Source: Paraescarpia echinospica (Eukaryota; Annelida; Polychaeta; Sabellida; Siboglinidae). Taken from it: a stretch of 64,000 nucleotides of DNA. The translations under genes were made by a program, and so were the position numbers. Below the pieces are notes generated by a model that had not been told where the DNA came from, searched no databases, and was given only the letters and a program-made list of their open reading frames with translations. Below are positions 36,557 through 50,583 of this stretch, piece by piece. Location of the stretch: assembly GCA_020002185.1 (NCBI GenBank), contig CM034541.1, positions 54,916,249-54,980,248 of the forward strand, given 5' to 3'. The number at the start of each line of letters is the position of its first letter. Positions within the stretch are counted from its first letter, which is position 1.

Positions 36557-39029
36557 ACTATATATTTCAGTTCAGTTGTCGGAACACTCACTCTATATAT
36601 ACGACAACTGAACCGACTACACCGGCGCCACCGACGCGCCACCGGACGGCGCCACGAGGACGGGCAAGTCAACAGGTGGTGTCGGAGGTACGGTGAGAGT
36701 ACATCATACAGACACGGCAATAAAAATACCGGCGAGGCAGGAGGGCCGATGTCGTTCGTCGGAGCGACGGCCCCGTCACAGCTGCCGTGGCGGCGGTGAC
36801 GGCGGCGGTCGACGCAGCATCTGTCGCCGATAACTCAATGGCTCGTGTCGCGTGCGACGATCACATCCCACCTCGCCGATACCCATGACAGATGGTCTTC
36901 ATAATTGCGGGAACTTCGGTCACTGCTGTTCGTTGACATAATCACAGTAGCAATGTTTTTAAAACGTATGTGTCTTGTTTTTTGTGCAGTACCATATACC
37001 GCACCGTAGCAGGTGGCCAAAACCTCGTTTGCATACTCAGCACATTACACCATCTTTGCATTTCCCACCCAAAGAGGTGCAGTTTTGGAACTTTCTACTT
37101 TCCATTTCCGTGAGTGGGACATTTTATTCCCCCTGGCAGAGACACCACATAATAAAAAAAGGTTGGACTGTCTATAAGTCAACGGCTTCCTAGTCCACTT
37201 GTCATTTGAAGGTAATTTTCCGGGTGGCAATCTTGCTAAAATCCACGTTGGCGGGACCAATGATTTTTAGTGCCTCTTCCAAAAGAAACCGGCAGAAGGA
37301 ATCGAACCACCGTTTCATTGATCTAACCACTATATAAACCACTGCTCACCAAACATATTTATGTATCTCGCATATATGAACAGTAAACAAACAAACGTAA
37401 ACGACACGTAGATTTTGAACGTAAAATGGCGGTGAAGCAGATTTAATGCATATGAATTCGACTGATTTTCTGCGCGTATTTCGTACCAAGGCACTCGTAG
37501 CGGCGACACGGAGGGCCAAGCCAGACGCGAACTCGTTGCCGGAGATAAAACTCTCACAGCGACTAAACGTGATAGCCAATTTATCGCTGCCCCGTGATGA
37601 TACCGGAGTAATGGAATGCTAATTAATTGCACTACCGCGCTATGAAAGCCACCGGGTACACAAACAGTTTGACCCGAGTGAGGCAAAAACAAACTGTAGT
37701 ATCTATCAGGACAAAACAAAATTTAGCAATTGTCATGTGAATGTTGTTATCAACAAAAATAATTGCCCATCGTTTTTGCAGCGGTATCTTTTTGTGTCAG
37801 GCTTCGTCGCCAGTATCAATTACGGTTGATTACAGTATGTATTTGTACGCACAGTAACGCACGGAAATGAATGGACGTGACACCTATTGGCGTTTGCTGT
37901 ATGACTTTGACCTATTTAAAGCAGATGTTAAAATCTTAGTTTAGTTTTCGATGATATCATAATAGCAAATTACCAAGTTCCACTTATCATCCAGAAATAA
38001 ATGATGTCTTTATGAGCAATGGATTAAATATCATGAGCACATTCATATATTGCCTCCCAGCCATTAAAGATACATTTGTTTATAAATTATTATAAATTGT
38101 GTACACAATACTTTTTCAAAAACGCTTTTGTTTAAGTTCAAAGCAAACTTTTGAAAAACGTCTCTTAAGGACGGATTCTTGATCCGTCTACCGTAAAGTT
38201 TGTTGTAAATGGCGATCGGTCCCCGTTTGCTCCAATTCTGCGAGCCTTCATTTGGGTTGCCAACACATCGTAATATACCGGAAGAATCTGCCGGCTGCCG
38301 TGCTGCATTTAACGAACCGTACCTAATACGCTCTTGTGTGGGGCACCACTTAATAACCCCCCGGGTTTTAACCATGGGGCGCCCATTTTTATGAAGACAT
38401 AACCCAGGTGGTTATGGTTAACGGATCAGTCGTATCCAGAAGCAGTGGCCGACCCGGTACTTAACCGGCAGACGTCCAGGAGCGAATTTCTCGGACTTGC
38501 GGAGTAATCAGGACACGCTCATTACCCGGCTGACACCCTCGAGAATGTGTCCACCCAGCGCCTCAACTAGAATATGCTCGGAATCTTTGAGTTTTGGGGG
38601 ATCGTCGCATGTTCTGGTACTTTTATCTGAAAGGGGGTCACTAGTAATTTATGAGGCTGACGCATCATTTGTGATTAATAATAATTCACCGTTGAAGAGG
38701 AAAACATTAATACATAGTTTTGATCTGCACCGCGGTGCTGTTAGATAAGTGTCAGTTTGACTCTTCAGATAATTCGGACAAGAACTCAGCAAGTTCAGTT
38801 GGTTTGTAGTCGTTACATTACATCTGGACTTGCGTGTTTTTGCAAGCAGTAGACAACAGGACTGAGGATCCATATTTATTAATTAACTTCTGAAACGAAA
38901 ATGGACCACCATCTGTTTCGATTCTTTAACAGCGAAATTTAACTTGAAATGGATTTGTATACAGTTGACATCACCAATATAAAGATTTTAATAATGTAAA
39001 GAAGATTCACTTTCGTGACGCACACTTAC
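36557..39029. other. Intronic stretch with one tRNA-like piece
   Basis: GC-rich short repeats (ggcgcc, gacggcggcg) lie at 36620-36815, and the tRNA-like fragment at 37270-37345 is listed separately. No gene recognised. Confidence 0.45.
37270..37345 (-). mobile_element. tRNA-like (SINE or tRNA pseudogene) fragment
   Basis: On the minus strand TATATAGTGGTTAGATC (A-box-like, about 37319-37335) is followed by a perfect B box GGTTCGATTCC (37298-37308). The spacing is about 10 bp shorter than in a functional tRNA and no cloverleaf forms, so it is a derived element, not a tRNA gene. Confidence 0.45.
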
Positions 39030-39141
39030 ATGGCTGAGCAGATGCCTCTAGGGTTCCGTGTGCAGTACTCCGCGGTACACTTCGGTTTGCAATATGGCGG
39101 CATTGCTTGATCTTGTAACTTTGCAATGAGATCTGGAGACA
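39030..39141 (-). CDS. Exon 2 of the IGFBP-domain cysteine-rich gene
   Basis: A short exon found by its splice sites and phase. On the minus strand a CTAAC branch-like site and a pyrimidine-rich run ending GTCGTTTTCAG precede it, and it ends AT|GTAAGTG, a strong donor. Entered in phase 1 from exon 1 it is fully open: a split Val codon, then residues 125-160, then two bases carried over (phase 2). It carries four cysteines (141, 145, 150, 158) spaced C-x3-C-x4-C-x7-C within YCKPKCTAEYC and NPRGICSA. It links the IGFBP domain to the cysteine-rich C-terminal part. It has no thyroglobulin type-1 signature (no CWCV), so this is not a canonical vertebrate-type IGFBP. Intron 1 is 11,442 bp and intron 2 is 25,354 bp. 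The assignment is inferred from fit, not from a transcript. Confidence 0.75.
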
Positions 39142-39330
39142 CTGAAAACGACAAGAACTCGTTAGCGTCTCATAGCAGCGTCACGCACATGATGGTAACA
39201 TTTAATGGTGAATTAACTTAGGGCTCACCTTCCATTTTCAGAACTATCTGGAGGGAAGTAATGTTTTAGTAATGCATACGACATGAGACATTTTCAAAAA
39301 ATGGGATAGGATTGTCTGAGTGGAACGTTA

Positions 39331-39416
39331 GTTTTCAGAAATCGATGACTTTTAAGATAACTGCCGAATACTTCTGTTCGACGGCTATCTTGAAGGCCAT
39401 CTTCGATTTCTGAAAA
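39331..39416. repeat. Imperfect inverted repeat about 200 bp upstream of exon 2
   Basis: gttttcagaaatcga ... aagata (39331-39359) pairs with tatcttgaag ... tcgatttctgaaaa (39386-39416). Arms are about 35 bp with several mismatches and a short loop. Possible MITE remnant inside intron 1. Confidence 0.6.
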
Positions 39417-40774
39417 TTAAATTCGTTTCACACGTGTTGCTTGTTTATTGGCTAGAACGCTGGATAAAGTGTCTGGTGTGTCTAGAATTCCTATTTTAAC
39501 GTGCAAAATAAACATTGCATTTACTTATATTATACAACCTTTCTTCAGAAATATAATTTCAGTTGACGAAGAACGTGATTTAATGCAATCTTGACTATAC
39601 TATGCATGTATGGTGCACGGATAAATATTTTACAATTCGTGGCGGTTGTAATAGTTATTGTTGTTGGATGTCACTTTAGGAGTCACTGAGACATTGAACA
39701 TATTTCTTGTAGCGGACAACGTGATATAATACAACACGTGTGTGGTTTAACGCACCATCGATCGGCCTACCGAACTGTCTCACAGTCAAAGTGATATATC
39801 GACAGTACTTAAACCGGACACTGAACTGGATCGGCCCCCGACACATCATATCCACATGGTTGGGCAACTTCATTCCATCTCCAGTTCCTGTCTTCGGCAG
39901 GTGGATAAATGGACACTAGTATTGATGAGTATATAATACACACAACCTTTGTTGCAAACAACCTGCGTCTTGCCTGTTAGTGTAAATCCCATTTCACCGA
40001 CACAATCGATTTCGTATTTTGTTTTCTTCCACGCTTGATTTTGCCTATTGCAAATCAAATTCGTGGACGTTCACCTTTGTGATGTGGGAATAGTTTAAGT
40101 AACATTGCGCAGTTGGCTTAATAAAATAATACATATGATATGGAAATATCACCGAAAGAAATGATTCAGTTTGTTACAACGAGTAGGTGTGAATAATGAA
40201 GAATCACCTACTTAACGACGTTTATTGTAACTCAGGATACCTTTAATTATCTTAACAATTTAACTTCACGGCGGGCATCATGGGGCATTTCAACAACCTT
40301 GCCCCTGATTAAGTCAATATTTTTGTAAACATTTTTAACATAAGCTTTGTAATAACTATCTTTCTATTATACAAATGCTATTTAATGTATATGCAACTTT
40401 GAATCTACTTATAATCGAGCTTGCGTATGCGGGTAGATTAACGTTTTCCTCTTAGACGGCTTGAATCTAGAACGCCAAACTGTCAGGAATTAATGTATGA
40501 CCCATAGAATAGGACGTAAGACATATATATTTTCAAAATACCCCATATATGCCAAGATTCTCTCCTTTTATGGGGTCAATCAGTTTTTGCGAACGTGAAA
40601 ACGTAATGTGCGCATAATGCGTAAAACGTAACTTAATAATCGGACGAACCACGCGCACGCGACAAATACTTCGGGAAAACGTTCCCTGCGTTATGGACTC
40701 GGTAACATGAAGAAGACGCTGACACCCTGGTGCTTACATCTACCCTCATGCCAATAGTACAGTAATACGAATGT

Positions 40775-40960
40775 TGTTTAGAAGGAAATAGGAAAAGAGG
40801 CAGACCGAAAACAACTTGGCGACGAACAATTGAAGAAGAACTAAAGAATGCTGGGCTGACCTGGGGCACAGCAGCAAGGGAAGCCCAAGACAGAGGGGTC
40901 TGGCGAGATCTTGTGCGAGCCTTATGTGCCACACGGCACGAAGAGGATAAGTAAGTAAGT
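40775..40960 (+). mobile_element. RTE-type LINE 3' end with (TAAG)n tail
   Basis: Open frame reading GNRKRGRPKTTWRRTIEEEL, then LTWGTAAREAQDRGVWRDLV and CATRHEEDK stop. This is the typical C-terminus of RTE-like ORFs, followed immediately by the tail aagtaagtaagtac. Everything upstream is missing. It is inserted in intron 1, antisense to the host gene. Confidence 0.85.
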
Positions 40961-43900
40961 ACGAAAGTGATTTGACAATTCTACATTATCACGACTAGGG
41001 CCTACCGATGGACGTGAACTTAGACATACTGAACAAAACGAGTATCTGCGAACACGTTATGGTGTTTATGTAACGATGTTTTTTTATTTTTTATTTGTGA
41101 AATATTACTTTCACGACTGTCTTCTAATTAACTATTACTATTATTATTTTTATTGTTATATACTTGATCTCGATGCTGTTTCCTCATGGTAACTAATTAC
41201 AACTGACTTTATAACCATTATTAATATTACGCATATCTTCGTATGTCATCCTCGGTCAAGACAAGCCAGGCCACCTAGAGTAGATCTGAACGAGACCAAT
41301 TTCGTCAACAAAGACAAGACTCAACCGCAATTTGAGCTCAACAAATCAGCCGACACGTTTGTTGTATGCCAAGCCACCTACGAAGTCGTCGACCACAAAT
41401 ATACTTGCCTCAGTCTAATTACTTCACGACACGTCCTGACGCCGAAATTGACTGCGCGGTCGACACAAACCTATCGCATCACCGACTCCGTGTAGGACCC
41501 GCTATCGGTGCGCGGATCGCAGACGTCTCGGCCGACTCCCGCCACTATTTTGCCTTTTCATCATCGTTGTATCGGGTATTGGCGGGCGTAGAATGACGTG
41601 CTAACGAGCGCTAGACAGTCGGCCGATGGCCTTTTGACAACGAGCCACAAAGAAGGTGTTGAGGTCCTGCGATAACGCCCCACTGTGCGCGGTAATGATA
41701 GAGTCCTCCATCGACCGCTTTGTAAACACGACACGCAAATCGGATGAGAACAATCGTCGACGGCGGCGACTCAAATACGGCTCCGGTTACCACGTCAGAA
41801 TCGCTTGGGAGGAATTCCCTCGAACACACACTAACGTCAGTTTCACGGTCGGAAACACTTGCCGAAAAACGGAGCGATTTGGTCGTAAGTGACTAATTTA
41901 TACTGACATCATTTGACATCCATTCACAGAGCAGTGGGCTTAACTAGGCCACAATATCAGATGCATCAGGTCATTGTCGACATACACTGTATACAGTATG
42001 TTTCTTATCGTTTACGCGTGATAAATAATGTATTATCACAGGATCGAAACTCGTCGCAAATATCAATAAATAAATTAGCGTAATAGGCATTTAATATTAA
42101 AAATAACTGTATTTACCACTGGGAGCTATACATACTTTTGGCATATGGAATACATGTAGAGTTTATATTATTTTGCGGCATTTGTTTGCGTGCGTTCGTG
42201 TGTGCGTGGTGTGTGCGTGCGTGCATGCATGCATGCATGTGATAACCGTAACCTGTTCTTCTATCCTCCACTCTTCCCACGCACTTCTCCACAAAGCTGA
42301 GTCTTCGTATCGTTCCTCCAACTCAATTGTGACATTCCTCTGCTTCTACCGCTCGCCACACCGCATACCGGTCTCTTCAGATTCATCTCTTGACACGGGA
42401 CGTAACTTTGTGGAACGCCCCAGATTTGTGAGTCGGGTAATATAGCAATAACAATCAAACGGACAATATAAACGTGGCTGTTGGTCTCGCCTACTTACGT
42501 GGACAAGCAGAATATCGAGTTTATTAAGTGCCGTTTTGGTTTCGTGCGGTTCACTGAATACTGCAGTCTCACTATGATACAGAGCCCACGGACTCACCGA
42601 GACACACCAAGCCTCACTGACTTATCAAGCAGGAACTCCGGCAAGAATGCGGGAGACAGCGGCCACCGGTGGAACAGTCTCGGTCCACGACAGAACAGAC
42701 GCCATCGTGAGATACAGGGCAGTTAGTCTGAAACTCGCGATAACGCAACTCTTTACAAATTAATCGCTTCGTAAATGGCATTGTTGTATCACGTTTCAGG
42801 CCGCGGGAGACGGAAATTGTGCTGCTTATTGCTTTTGGCGCCAACTTTTCTTCGTCTCAAGTGAGTTTTGTAACGATCTGCCGCGCTGCTGACTTGCTGG
42901 TAAGCCGATAGGCACGCGATCATGTGCAGTCTCGTCGTACACTGCTGTTATTATTAAAGGCACGAAGTTGGTTGTTTTTTATTTAATTAAGTAAAACCTC
43001 TTAATAATTTATGATCTAAACGATCGCCTAAATCTGTTTTAATTAAACAAACATAAGATAAAACAAAATAACTTAACCGTTGTCTATAATACATATATGT
43101 CACCTTCAGCCACGCCATTCAGTAACTCTCGAACAGGTGTCGCAAACTTCGTGACTATTCATGACAACACGAATGCTTCAAAGAGAAGTGGAGATCGTGT
43201 TCAAATGAACAGATCTGTCTAGGGGTGAAGTGAAAAGCATTGTGGGCAGTCCTAAATCCGTAAGGTTGGACACCCCACACACTCACGCACACACGCACAC
43301 ACGCACCCATGCAAGCACACTACAATGTATGCCATGTGCTAAACTATCTCTTTTCCTTTCCTCGTGCAATGTAAGCATGATATTCTCCCGAAACATTTAA
43401 ACTTAACCTGCAGAAAACAGTCATAATATATTGCTTAAATACGGTTGATTAAAGTATTTTAGAATACACATTTTATACGATGATATCATATTTTGTATTA
43501 TTCCATACTTTTCTAAACTATTCCTAGTGGTTTTTTCGAGAATTAGACGGCTGATAATAACAAGAAGGAACACAGAGCAGCTCAGAGCATGTCACGTGGT
43601 GCCAAGTTGGCGTAGGTTTCCAAACACTACGAATTAGCCATCGGAATGTCGGTCGCATTGCATTCCGATTGTACACTGTACGTATATTTATACCGATATA
43701 GGATTTGTTTAGAATTTGCGTTGTGAAATGAAAGTTCCGATAATGTTATCGATACTAATAAAAACGCGATATTTGGTTGGCTATATGCCATGTATAATGT
43801 TACCGTTGTAGGACCGTATGTCGACGATGTAAACACATTATTAGAGATAAATATTACGCACAAATAACCCCGCAAGTTACTCCACGAAAACCTCTGCTGT

Positions 43901-44490
43901 CAGGTTCGTTTGATATACATTGATATAGTTTAACACGTCCATTCAAATACGTGAGCACCGGTTACTGAACAAACCTCCGAATAATTAATGTGTTCTCACC
44001 CGACTCGTTTTAGAGAAATGCTATGTAATTGTTATTAGTATGTTATTAACATGCAAACGTGTTACTTGAAGCGTAACTACTAATGTGTAAATACTAAACT
44101 ATAAATAATCGAGCATATAGCATATTTTCTCGACGGCAAAAAATAATCAACAGTGATTATATCATTATCTAACAAATTAACTTTTACGATCTTGATTTAC
44201 TGTATTCAGATTGCTGCTGAAGTACCTGTGCATCTGACAAGAAATAAACGTCCTCTCGGCATATCATTACCAATTATGTGTTTTACAGGATTTATGTCAC
44301 GTCACCTCGATAATACTTTCGATAGAAATATCGCCTTGTTTATACTTTGACCGCATCAAAACTACGTACGAATGACCGTGGAATGAAACTCTAACCTGTG
44401 GAGTATACCTTCTCTGTAGGATTTCTAACAAAGGAGAGGCAAAGGAAGCAAACTTAGGCACTAGTTACGTTTCTTATATACGCATATACA
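40961..44490. other. Intronic stretch
   Basis: Short repeats only: (CATG)n at 42221-42240 and a CA/CG repeat at 43278-43320. Open frames at 41366-41892 and 42173-42844 are not recognised. Confidence 0.45.
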
Positions 44491-44494
44491 TACA

Positions 44495-44500
44495 CTGACA

Positions 44501-44583
<83 letters not shown>
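44495..44583. repeat. (CGCA)n(CA)n compound microsatellite
   Basis: About 13 ACGC units pass directly into about 16 CA units. Confidence 0.97.
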
Positions 44584-44584
<1 letters not shown>

Positions 44585-47500
44585 ACGTACAATTATGCAT
44601 TCATGTCTTGACGAGTTTCGCGATGTTCGAATATTTCGCTTCATCCTGACTGCGCCGAGCCCCGGAGAAGGTTATCTCGCCACGACACTGTCGACTGCCG
44701 CGCCAGGGAATGAAGTGACGTTATCAGTTCTCTAAAGAGGCAGCTGACACATGCAAGCGACACTCAACACGCATTTCGTTGGATGTGTTACGTAGACTAC
44801 ACCAGTCCTACGTGCACCGAGTCGACAATTGCTAATTCGATACCTAAAACGTTATAAGAAACTTTGCCAGAAGCATTTTTGAAATGACAAAGATGCTTAG
44901 CAGGATCCGATGTTTCCCTTTAACTGACTGTGTTTGGCTTGATGACAGGGTTCGGAGAAAAGTCAACGCAAATAAAAGGTTAAAAACGATGAGTATATAG
45001 ATTGCTAGTCGTAGCAACAGTTGCCAAGCATAATCGTGTGAACCACTTTCAGCATGGTTATTTATAATAATGAATAATATTTATGACGTAGTTGATATAG
45101 CATGCAGACAATTATATCCGATTCCGATACTATCCTCATTCACTTTAGTATAAAAGTTTCGGCGTAAAAAACTGACGAAAGTGACATCAAAAGCTCCGTA
45201 AAAGAGCAATGAAATGAGAAGAAGTATTCTAATGCGTCATCGTCTTCCTATATATTATATATATATATAAATATATTTATATATATATGTATATATGATT
45301 TTGTTTTATGGGATGATTCAGATGTAGGCCTAATTTATATACTGGGCATTCTAATGTAGAGGCACACAATTTACATTCTACGTATATGGACGACTTTGAA
45401 AGCGGACGCCTACTTGTTCTTAATGAACGCCATGCTTCTTCTACTCCAGACTCCCTTGTGCATGCCGAGCATTTTGTGCAAGTCGGATTTGTCTCAGAAG
45501 GTCGTGTGCTCCTCGTGATCAAAGTTTTATTCAGACCAAATTGTGTAATAATAACAACGGGAAACGACGATACCAATTAATTATTTGCTCTGCGTTTATT
45601 ATAGTATAGTAAAAGGCTAAACACTATAAATAGAGGACAAGAGCGTGATAAAATAATTACATATAACTTGCTCACCGCCTTTGCAACCGACAAAATGGGA
45701 AGGAATTCGGAAACATGTTTCGTATGAGTATATAGGCGTTTAAGCATACAGCGTGTGGGTGATAGAAAATAACCCACACGAGGCCTTGACTGAAACGAAA
45801 CATTCCTTCGGGAGAATGCCCTAGATGGTATCATTCGTGAAGATGGAGATCGGCTCAGCTATAGTCGTCTGTGGATTGTGCTCCCTAGTTCCTCGTTGTG
45901 GTTATAAAGAAATAGCACAGCCTTGACCTGTTGATTTAATTCTGGTCGGCCTTTAGTCAATGAAAACAAACTACAATCGGGCTGTAAGGGGATAAACATA
46001 CTATCAGAGGCAACCTCCATGACACAAAGATAACGCCATGCCATGTTTACTTTGGCAACCCCAATTTGTTGAAATGAAAGCACCAAGCGACTCACTCTGT
46101 TTCCGCTTGTAAACTTGATCATGCTATGCTATATGATTCAGCCACAAGACGTGCTTTGAACACCGAAATGTTGCCCCCAAATCGACCCATACACGAACAG
46201 CGAAGGCAGTCCTGCGTAGAATTCCAATTGGCGATGAAGTTATCACAAAGATGTCATTCCACCAAGACAGTTGTTGTTTATAACGTGCATTTCGTGGACA
46301 ATAGTTTGGAGGACAATGGCGATCAGAACTCGTGTTGATCGCAGCAGTGGTTTATAGCGGCTGCTGACTGGTATCACGGCGTGCTTTCTCACCAGTTGTC
46401 ACAGAAGTACGTCTCAATTAATTAACCCACACTGAGCAATTAGAATCGCGGAGTGTGCTACAAGATACCGTCTCCTTGGTGTCGCGTTAGTCCCAGCTCG
46501 GGCTTGGGGCTTGAAATCGCTGTGTCTGTATAGGCCTACCATCAGTTTATGATGAATGCATGCCAGGTTCCACGTTGAACGTTAAAAGACCTTGCTAAAA
46601 TCACAAATGAAAGACTGACATCTTGCAGTTTTTTCGGGTAACCTTATAGCTGATTTTCTGGTACTCTGGTCGTCAGATGGAAAGACATATATACCGGCGA
46701 AGAAAGGAGATGGCCTATGTATATGTTGCTATTGCAATCAGACACACAAAGACCAAAGAGTGACCGCAAACCCATAGTGGACACATGGATGCATACATGG
46801 GGGCGCTGAGCCGGAAATGGAAGATGGCAAATGTCAGAACAGACGGAAGGATACAGTGGAGGACGCAGCACTAGTCTTTTTCCCAAACCAGATCCATAAT
46901 GTTACACCCAAACCAGATCCATAATGTTACACCCAAACCAGATCCGCAACTGTCACCCGAGCAGATCCCTATAGGTATCTTTGGTAACCAGTTTTGCCTG
47001 TTCTGTGGCTATTACACCAGCTGTCATACAACATATCGTGAAGCAGCGTGCAGCGAGGACTGCCAAGTTGGCGACATCGGTGCAGACGTCACAGCGTGGT
47101 CACCCGACTCGTCACGTAGCTCTGGGCGACACCGTCTGGCCTAGGCGGGTGACCGGTCAGACAGAATGTTACAGCCACCGGCTACGTCGACGTCGCCAAA
47201 ACTGTCCATTGCGTGACCTGTGTACGTCGAATATTTAGCATCCATGCCCAGTCGCCATGTGTTTTATCATAGTCTGTTATGTATTCACGACGGGCAACAA
47301 TGTCTGGAGAAAATTACAAAGGATAACTTATTTACACACTGCAGTTATATCCATCAAGAATAAACCAGGCCAACGCAATCGAGTTGATTCAACTGTGCGC
47401 AACATTCTAACGGGACACCGATGAATTTTATATTGGAAATAAAATGCGAAAGACCGTATACACATATATTCGGGTTTACAAGCGTTCCGCAGCGCGTCGT

Positions 47501-48056
47501 CTGCATGGGTTAGTAAACGGACTTGTAAACACCATACCTACTAGTGTTGGATCATCTGTCTATTCTCCTTGGTCAGTCCAAGGTACGCGATAAACGACTA
47601 CTATAACGCTACGCCTTTTTAGCTATTGTCATATTCGCTAACAACAACATTGCGCTTATACACAGATACAGCGAGCATACTCGTTCAGGCCTATCTAACT
47701 CTACCAGGGCTGGAGTTGCGTGCCAGAAAACTCCGTCGTGCCACAATACCTCGCTCCAGGTTAAACTATAGGGCGCCATGGCCAGCCGCAAACAATCAGC
47801 CATGACGGTTTTGGCCAGTGAGGCTTTTTAACACGGCTAAACACCTCCAAATCATCTTTATTTTAGGCAAATAAATACTTATATTTCCAAATAAACATTA
47901 TATATTAAAAAATATGTATATGAAATGTTGATATTTTCGTATAAAATGAGTACTTTTGATAAGGACTATAGCTATAAAATGAAGTTATATTTCACCTTGC
48001 CTCACCCCTTAGATAGTATAGCATCTTCATTGCACATACGTAGCCAGTATGTGGCA
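44584..48056. other. Intronic stretch with minor repeats
   Basis: (AT)n at 45250-45296; a 27-bp unit (ccaaaccagatccataatgt plus tacaccc) repeated 2.5 times at 46888-46945. No gene recognised. Confidence 0.45.
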
Positions 48057-48225
48057 TGTGTGTGTGAGTGTGTGAGTGTGTGTGTGTGAGTGTGTGAGTG
48101 TGTGTGTGTGTGAGTGTGTGTGTGAGTGTGTGAGTGTGTGTGTGTGAGTGTGTGAGTGTGTGAGTGTGTGAGTGTGTGTGTGTGTGAGTGTGTGTGTGTG
48201 TGTGTGAGTGTGTGAGTGTGAGTAT
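48057..48225. repeat. (TGTGTGAG)n-type microsatellite
   Basis: TG runs punctuated by GAG at irregular 6-14 bp intervals. Confidence 0.96.
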
Positions 48226-48858
48226 ATGGGGTGTAAATATGTTTGCGGCTGGCCATGGCACCCTAGAGTTTAACACGGAACGAGGTATTCCCGCACGATG
48301 TTTTCTGGCACGCAACACCGGTCGACGCCAATACGAGTGCGATTACGTCGATAACCTGCCTATACCATGATAGTGATTCCTATATTTAGTGAACTTAAAA
48401 GGAGTTTCTATCAATGCCGCCAATCATAATAATACGTTCTTTGCTTGCGCCGTATCTCCGACTATCTTGTCCAATGTGATAACGTGTCTCCATGCGTCTG
48501 TGTAGACGCAGTGTATCAACATAGGTTCATTGCGTTCCGGTGAGTCGGATCTGGGTGGCTTACTATCGTTCGTCCGGGAAAGAACGTTAACAGGAAATGC
48601 CAATAGGTTATTTAACTTTTTATAATCCATGTGTATTCGTGCATGTAGACAAGTTGTATTAATATCTTAATAGGTCTTATAATGTCATACATGATTAAGT
48701 ATTATTATTGGATGTTGTTTTAATATGTGCAATATGCGGACATGCGTATACCTACATACATATGCGTAAGCACGTACGTACATGCATGCGTGCGTACGTG
48801 CGTATCTACGCACATATACATTGCGTGTAGCGCAACATAGGTATACGCACAGCTACAC

Positions 48859-48859
48859 A

Positions 48860-48951
<92 letters not shown>

Positions 48952-49160
48952 AACAAACAAACAAACACACACATATTTATACATACATACATACATACAT
49001 ACATACATACATACATGCATAGATATATACATACATACGTACATACGTACACACGTACACACGCACATACGCACACACGCAAACGCGCACACGCGCACAC
49101 GCGCAGACGCGCACACGCGCAGACGCGCACACGCGCACATACGCACATACGTACATACGT
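48859..49160. repeat. Compound microsatellite: (CA)n, (CAAA)n, (CATA)n, (ACGCGC)n
   Basis: Successive blocks: about 43 CA units to 48947, ACAA/CAAA, (ATAC)n at 48979-49015, (GTACATAC)n, then (ACGCGCAC)/(GCAGACGC) to about 49140. Confidence 0.96.
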
Positions 49161-49164
49161 TCAT

Positions 49165-50583
49165 ACGCTAATACATTCATACATAAATTCATACACGTTA
49201 ACACAATAATTATTACAGCTGCCACTCAAGTGTCGTTAAGGTAGATGCGATAATGATACAGACACGTGTTCTTTTGCGTTTATCTCTGCAATCAAACGCT
49301 GGTTGTTGGACCGCCTGAAGAAAATGACTGCTAAATAGTTGACAATATTCAACAACACGTGTGTGACTCAAAGTAACCAGCTACAGAGTAGCTCGTACAC
49401 AAGACAGCTATGCATGCAATGGCCTCAAAACCGGCAGAAATATGGTAATATATTCCTGATATAGGGCCTAGCAACATTGTTTACCACATCTCGTGGCGTT
49501 CTTCGATACATTTAAGACATGTAGCAAAATGCGTGTCTTCAAAATATAGAAGAACCGTTTTATAAATTACCCTTGTTTCCTAACATTCTTCAACAAGACA
49601 ACGCCGTACATAGCACCTAGTCGCATAGGATCGAGGTTTACACATTCTCCACCGTTGTGTCACAAATGGAGCATGCTCTTAAATATTATTATTTGGTTTT
49701 TATTTGTCGCCTTGTTAACTTATTATAGCAAGACGACACATAACGGGTCATTCTGAGTCATGTTTGAGCGTGGGTCGCTGTGACTGGAAAAAAGAAGAAG
49801 TTATTTACTGTATTTAGCAGAGGGTCGTTACTGTTAAATTTCATTGTATTTTCTTATATGAATAAAGTAATAGTTTTCAAATAGAGCCTAATTTAGTACA
49901 AATAATAGAATGATTATTGTCACAGAGAATAAGTGACATTGAACAAAATCTAAGGTCTTTCTGAAATATTTCACGGCAAAAGAATTGAAAAATATGCGGT
50001 CCTTAGAATTATGTTTTCACATTTTAGTTTTTGTGAATATATAATGTATTATTTAGGAACAAGTGTGGAGTACTTCACATGTTATCCCTCTCTCTCTTTG
50101 TAGAAAATAGGCACATTTATCCGTCGCACCTCGATTGATGACTATTCCTCTACCAATATTACATCATACCCCGTAGGTTTAACAGATAGAAATAGGGCCT
50201 ACACTAATATCACATTTTAAATCTTTGGTGTAGTAAGACCTCGCAACAGACACGAGGTCGGGCAAAGGTACGTGGGGGCAAATATATGTATTCACTCATT
50301 AGCTAGAATGTATAGGAATTAATACAGAACAAATCTCAAAAGGGGGACCATGGCCCAATGGCAGTGCCTCTCAAGCACGCTGATTTTCACAATAATTAAA
50401 TGTTTAAACTTTAAATTTCCATGACCTCCTGGTGTATTAAGTATAGTGTTCCGGGGTAATTACTGTAGGTTAAAGTCGATGCTCTAATGTGTGTATTATT
50501 GGAACTAACACTAGTCATTGGTTGTGTTATCAACGCAGCAATCGTCGCCAGCATTCACGCATCAACCACAACTACACGCCCAC
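49165..50583. other. Intronic stretch adjoining exon 1
   Basis: AT-rich, with no gene or repeat recognised. Confidence 0.45.

Larger units (their letters stand above)
39142..50583 (-). other. Intron 1 (inferred)
   Basis: Phase-1 intron of 11,442 bp. Contents: an imperfect inverted repeat at 39331-39416, an RTE LINE 3' end at about 40775-40960, microsatellites at 43278-43320, 44495-44582, 45250-45296, 48057-48225 and 48859-49160, and a 27-bp unit repeated 2.5 times at 46888-46945. No other coding sequence is recognisable; small open frames here show no domain, signal or splice support. Confidence 0.6.

Noticed and set aside
36620..36830. GC-rich patch as a CpG-island promoter
   Set aside because: Short, composed of simple CGG/GCC-type repeats, with no gene start on either side.
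42250..42440. Possible LINE endonuclease-like reading (FLCFYRSPHR)
   Set aside because: Too short and without the conserved catalytic residues around it.
45386..45580. 64-codon open frame with plausible composition
   Set aside because: No known motif; the opposite strand is equally open, and there is no splice support.
46888..46945. Repeat of about 27 bp as a CRISPR-like array
   Set aside because: Only 2.5 direct copies with no spacers; eukaryotic context.
50341..50390. Possible tRNA or SINE A box (tggcccaatggc)
   Set aside because: No B box at the right distance and no cloverleaf.
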